Shown piece after piece: positions 46,323-48,719 of a DNA stretch of 48,719 bases. Location of the stretch: positions 1-48,719 of the forward strand of contig NZ_CAJOCF010000009.1 in assembly GCF_905332535.1 (NCBI RefSeq), in the 5' to 3' direction. The number at the start of each line of letters is the position of its first letter. The stretch's first letter is position 1. The stretch comes from Latilactobacillus fragifolii. GTDB taxonomy: Bacteria; Bacillota; Bacilli; Lactobacillales; Lactobacillaceae. The notes beneath the pieces are model-generated. The model ran no database searches, was not told the origin of the DNA, and saw only the letters and a program-made list of their open reading frames with translations. The translations under genes and the position numbers were made by a program.

Positions 46323-46689
46323 GAAATACGAGTTTGATCCCAACGTGGTTACTCAGTTCTTGAATCAATACCAAGACCGCGGCATGATGAAGTGGCAAGG
46401 GTTCTACCTAAGCGACCATACCGTCAGCTTAAATAAACTTGATAATGCGCACCGGGTGCAGATTAATCGAAAGCATAGTGATCAGATGGCTAGTTCAGAA
46501 ATCGAAGCGATTATCAACCAAGCAATTATCAAACAGCTAACCGTCAGCATTGAGCGCAATATTCAGGATAAAGATGGCTACTTACCCCCGTTTGTTGAAG
46601 GTAAGATCGACGGATTTTATGAAGATTATCTGGTTGTTGGTGATCAGTTTATCAATTTTGAAGAAATCTACGCGATAACGACCATTTAA
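46315..46689 (+). CDS. YolD-like protein
   Basis: The 124-aa protein has the YolD-type motif DRGMMKWQGFYLSD (about 23-36) and follows umuC with an 8-base overlap and a GGAGG site. YolD proteins are thought to act as UmuD-like partners of Y-family polymerases in Gram-positive bacteria. Confidence 0.82.
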   Translation: MSKKYEFDPNVVTQFLNQYQDRGMMKWQGFYLSDHTVSLNKLDNAHRVQINRKHSDQMASSEIEAIINQAIIKQLTVSIERNIQDKDGYLPPFVEGKIDGFYEDYLVVGDQFINFEEIYAITTI

Positions 46690-46732
46690 AAAGCAGAAAC
46701 GGCTAGTTATTTTTAGCTGTTTCTGCTTTTTA
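46688..46732. terminator. Terminator of the umuC operon
   Basis: AAAAAGCAGAAAC and GTTTCTGCTTTTT form a 13-bp stem with T-runs on both strands directly behind the YolD-like stop codon. Confidence 0.88.
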
Positions 46733-46826
46733 ATTTTGTCACTTATATTTATTATTAGCGGCATGTTCTAAAATGTCGCTTTTAAATCAAAGCTGTTAGG
46801 TGATTTAACATGGTGAATTAATCGAA

Positions 46827-47045
46827 TCAGAATTTTCTTGCTGAACGGTCAACCGTTAATAAAACACCCTCATCTTGAATAACGTATTCAGGGTAAGTAA
46901 AGGGAAAAAGCAATCGAAAATAGTCAATTGTTGCGACAATGTCTTCTGCCGGGCAAGTGGTGTTTAGAATCAAATGCTTACTGATCCCGTCCGGAGCCGC
47001 CTTAGTAAGTTCTTGAATTGTATCTTGTGCTAGTCTGGTGACCAT
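46827..47045 (-). CDS. Hypothetical protein (72 aa)
   Basis: A 72-aa protein starting MVTRLAQDTIQELTKAAPDG with a short mixed alpha/beta pattern. Its ribosome site (GAGGGAT) is fair. It stands alone between the umuC operon and the CHAP hydrolase and runs convergent with umuC. Nothing else recognised. Confidence 0.55.
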   Translation of the reverse strand: MVTRLAQDTIQELTKAAPDGISKHLILNTTCPAEDIVATIDYFRLLFPFTYPEYVIQDEGVLLTVDRSARKF

Positions 47046-47069
47046 AATGGTAATCCCTCATTTCTATAA

Positions 47070-47107
47070 AAAATAAAAAACAGCAATCTTCAAAAGATTA
47101 CTGCTAA
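47070..47107 (-). terminator. Terminator of the CHAP hydrolase gene
   Basis: AGCAGTAATCTT/AAGATTGCTG stem and a T-rich run on the - strand, about 75 bases beyond the stop codon. Confidence 0.8.
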
Positions 47108-47179
47108 CTCTATTTGCTAGATGCTAGAGTGCGAACCGATGAACGGGAATTAACCGGTTCATGGAATAAAATAGCATAA

Positions 47180-48409
47180 TTAACGATGAATGTAAATGTA
47201 ACTCCCACCATCTGAAAGCGTGGCGGTGTTAGGGCCTGCTGGATTACTAAACCCTAAGCCGCCTTGACTAAAGGTGACATTGTTACCACTAACGGATTCT
47301 ACATAGCCAACATGACCACAAGTACTATCGGCGGTCCATTGCCCGCCAACTGATTGGCCAGGTAAGAAGACAATAAGGGCGCCAGCTTCTGGTGTGTGAT
47401 CAACACGGAAACCTGCCGCTGCGGCTGAAGAACCCCATTGCCCGCCATTGCCCCAGTTATTACCAGCCCAAGGGGCTCTTTCTTTGGCATACCAAGTACA
47501 TTGACCCCATTCATATGAGTTACCAGGGACGTTCGCATGTGAACCACCATTGCCTTGGCTTGTATTGCTATCGTTGCTTGTACTACTTGAAGTCTTGTTA
47601 TCCGTTGTTGAAGTACTGTTCGACGCTACGTTAACGGGTTCTGTTTTTGCACTTGTTGATTCAGTAGCCTTAGCATCTTTAGCTTTATCTTGCGTAGCTT
47701 TTAAAGCCGCTGCGGCATCAGCGTATTGGGTTTGTAAAGCAACTAATGTTGCTTTATTATCATTAATTTTCTGATTTAAAGCAGCTTGTTGACTGTCCGA
47801 CTTAGTTTTCATTGCTTGTAAATCGTTTTGCTGCGTTTCAAGATTAGCTTCATCGGATTTTAAGCTAGCTTGAGTGGTTTTCTGTTGATCCATTAAGCTC
47901 GTGTATTGTGCTTTAGCTTCTTTAACGTCATTGAGAGCGTCTTTACTAGCTTGGTTTAGCTTGTTAATCGTAAAAGTTCGGGCTACTAAGTCTGAGAAGT
48001 TTTTTGAGTTTAACACAAAATCAAGATAAATATTCCCACTGACGGTATCGCCGGTTTGTTTCTGTAAGGCGACTAGTTGTGTTTTTAAAAGTGTCGTTCT
48101 TTTGGCGACTTCAGCTTTAGCGCCTCTGATTTGCCCATTTAATTGGTCAATTTTTTGGTTTGATTGTTCAATATTCGTTTTTGTTTTTTCAATTTTAGCG
48201 GCATTATCTGAAATCTGTTGTTGTAATTTGATATTATCGGCATTAGCTGCAGCAATCTCTTTTAATAGCTTATCGGTTTCACTTTTATTATTAGAAATAG
48301 CGTTCTGTGTATCATCAACTGTGTCGGCATTAACCGCAACGGTATTTAAAACAGAAACGGCTAACATACTAACTGCGACAGTGCTTGTGATTACTTTTTT
48401 GAAAGACAT
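47180..48409 (-). CDS. Secreted coiled-coil + CHAP peptidoglycan hydrolase (PcsB/Usp45-like)
   Basis: The 409-aa precursor has a signal peptide (about 1-29, cut near VNADT), a long coiled coil (about 35-240), a Ser/Thr/Asn linker and a C-terminal CHAP amidase/endopeptidase domain with Cys304 in GQCTWYAK, His366 in CGHVGYVE and Glu371. This is the layout of PcsB/SagA/Usp45 cell-division hydrolases. ATG 48409 follows GGAGTGAT. A perfect WalR-type box (48459-48475) lies about 50 bases upstream, so the host WalRK system probably controls it. Confidence 0.88.
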   Translation of the reverse strand: MSFKKVITSTVAVSMLAVSVLNTVAVNADTVDDTQNAISNNKSETDKLLKEIAAANADNIKLQQQISDNAAKIEKTKTNIEQSNQKIDQLNGQIRGAKAEVAKRTTLLKTQLVALQKQTGDTVSGNIYLDFVLNSKNFSDLVARTFTINKLNQASKDALNDVKEAKAQYTSLMDQQKTTQASLKSDEANLETQQNDLQAMKTKSDSQQAALNQKINDNKATLVALQTQYADAAAALKATQDKAKDAKATESTSAKTEPVNVASNSTSTTDNKTSSSTSNDSNTSQGNGGSHANVPGNSYEWGQCTWYAKERAPWAGNNWGNGGQWGSSAAAAGFRVDHTPEAGALIVFLPGQSVGGQWTADSTCGHVGYVESVSGNNVTFSQGGLGFSNPAGPNTATLSDGGSYIYIHR

Positions 48410-48458
48410 TTTTATCACTCCAAGGCTTTATTTCCAAGATTGAGTGTACCGCTAATTT

Positions 48459-48475
48459 ATTACAAAACTGTTACA
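48459..48475 (-). promoter_or_regulatory. WalR (YycF) box upstream of the CHAP gene
   Basis: On the - strand TGTAAC-AGTTT-TGTAAT, an exact match to the WalR consensus TGTWAH-N5-TGTWAH. WalR controls wall hydrolases in Firmicutes and often binds just upstream of such genes. Confidence 0.72.
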
Positions 48476-48541
48476 TACAGATTAAGTACAGATGTCCACT
48501 AACATAGGAATGAAAACGAATAACTAGAATTTAAGCATAAT

Positions 48542-48576
48542 AAAAAGAATGACTTTTTAAAAAGCCATTCTTGATC
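48542..48576 (-). terminator. Terminator of the LysM/C39 gene
   Basis: AAGAATGACTTTTT pairs with AAAAAGCCATTCTT over about 13 bases (one G-U on the - strand), with T-rich flank, 10 bases beyond the stop codon at 48586. Confidence 0.75.
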
Positions 48577-48585
48577 AAGGACTAA

Positions 48586-48719
48586 CTAGCCGACAGAAAC
48601 GGCCATGCCAGTTGTATTAAATGAATTTGTAAAGGTTGTTTCGTTAATCCATCTTGCTCCAAAGACTGGATCAACAACATGTAGATAACCTGGTTTAAAG
48701 CCATCAACGTTGACTACAT
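48586..48719 (-). CDS. C-terminal end of the LysM + C39-like protein (partial, same gene as at 1-1145)
   Basis: This fragment encodes the last residues, TTGMAVSVG and the TAG stop (48586-48588). Positions 48593-48719 repeat the window's first 127 bases, so only 48586-48592 are new. Joined to 1-1145 it completes the 383-aa gene. Confidence 0.9.
   Translation of the reverse strand, partial: VVNVDGFKPGYLHVVDPVFGARWINETTFTNSFNTTGMAVSVG
48593..48719. repeat. Terminal direct repeat (right copy), circular overlap
   Basis: Identical to positions 1-127; marks the join of a closed circle. Confidence 0.95.

Noticed and set aside
1-48719. CRISPR array, rRNA, tRNA, antibiotic-resistance or complete insertion sequence
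   Set aside because: No regularly spaced repeats, no recognisable RNA genes and no resistance or intact transposase motifs were seen on either strand.
48593-48719. Phage-type direct terminal repeats
   Set aside because: The repeat lies inside a coding frame and joins it exactly; no capsid, terminase or portal genes are present.

Overview
The window is a complete circular plasmid: its first and last 127 bases are identical, so the molecule is about 48,592 bp, and one gene (LysM/C39-type secreted protein) is cut by the artificial ends. Low G+C, strong AGGAGG ribosome sites, a RepA_N-type initiator, a WalR-like box, LPXTG-type surface anchoring and the gene complement point to a conjugative plasmid of a Lactobacillaceae host. 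No rRNA, tRNA, CRISPR array or intact transposase was seen.

Layout. (1) 46.8 kb through the origin to 2.2 kb: secreted cargo, namely a coiled-coil/CHAP peptidoglycan hydrolase with a WalR-like box, a LysM plus C39-like cysteine peptidase, a small ribbon-helix-helix (RHH) protein and a lipoprotein nuclease. (2) 2.3-5.6 kb: two + strand clusters of unknown small genes, each behind a homologous, covarying hairpin leader, separated by a candidate type I toxin-antitoxin locus; this looks like a conjugative leading region. (3) 5.6-10.5 kb: RHH and RelB/DinJ-like proteins, a Toprim primase-like protein, an HUH relaxase, its accessory proteins and a candidate oriT. (4) 10.5-29.5 kb, all on the - strand: a Gram-positive type IV secretion system (VirB4 and VirD4 ATPases, a VirB6-like membrane protein, VirB3-like and VirB2-like small proteins, a lysozyme/NlpC hydrolase, a thioredoxin-like protein), then ArdC-like and SSB proteins, an embedded Fst-family toxin-antitoxin locus, and a second segment with an Ig-repeat protein and a TPR-like membrane protein. 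(5) 30.0-33.1 kb: a class A-like sortase with a thioester/SpaA-repeat LPXTG-type adhesin. (6) 33.3-37.2 kb: a second C39-like protein (lipoprotein) with a string of tiny genes between blocks of long inverted repeats whose substitutions fit RNA pairing on the - strand. (7) 37.5-41.3 kb: a structured RNA candidate, an RpiR-type HTH protein, repA with its antisense RNA, and parA plus an RHH partner flanked by partition-like repeats. (8) 41.4-46.7 kb: a small secreted protein with convergent small RNAs, a three-gene AbiH abortive-infection cassette with its own operator, and an SOS-box-controlled umuC operon.

How it fits together: the relaxase and accessory proteins would process oriT, VirD4 would hand the DNA to the VirB4/VirB6-like channel, the two-domain hydrolase would open the wall, and the sortase-anchored adhesin probably holds mating cells together. 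ArdC, SSB, the Toprim protein and the leader-controlled + strand genes would protect and convert the incoming strand; RepA/RNAI, ParA/RHH and the toxin-antitoxin loci maintain the plasmid; AbiH and UmuC benefit the host.
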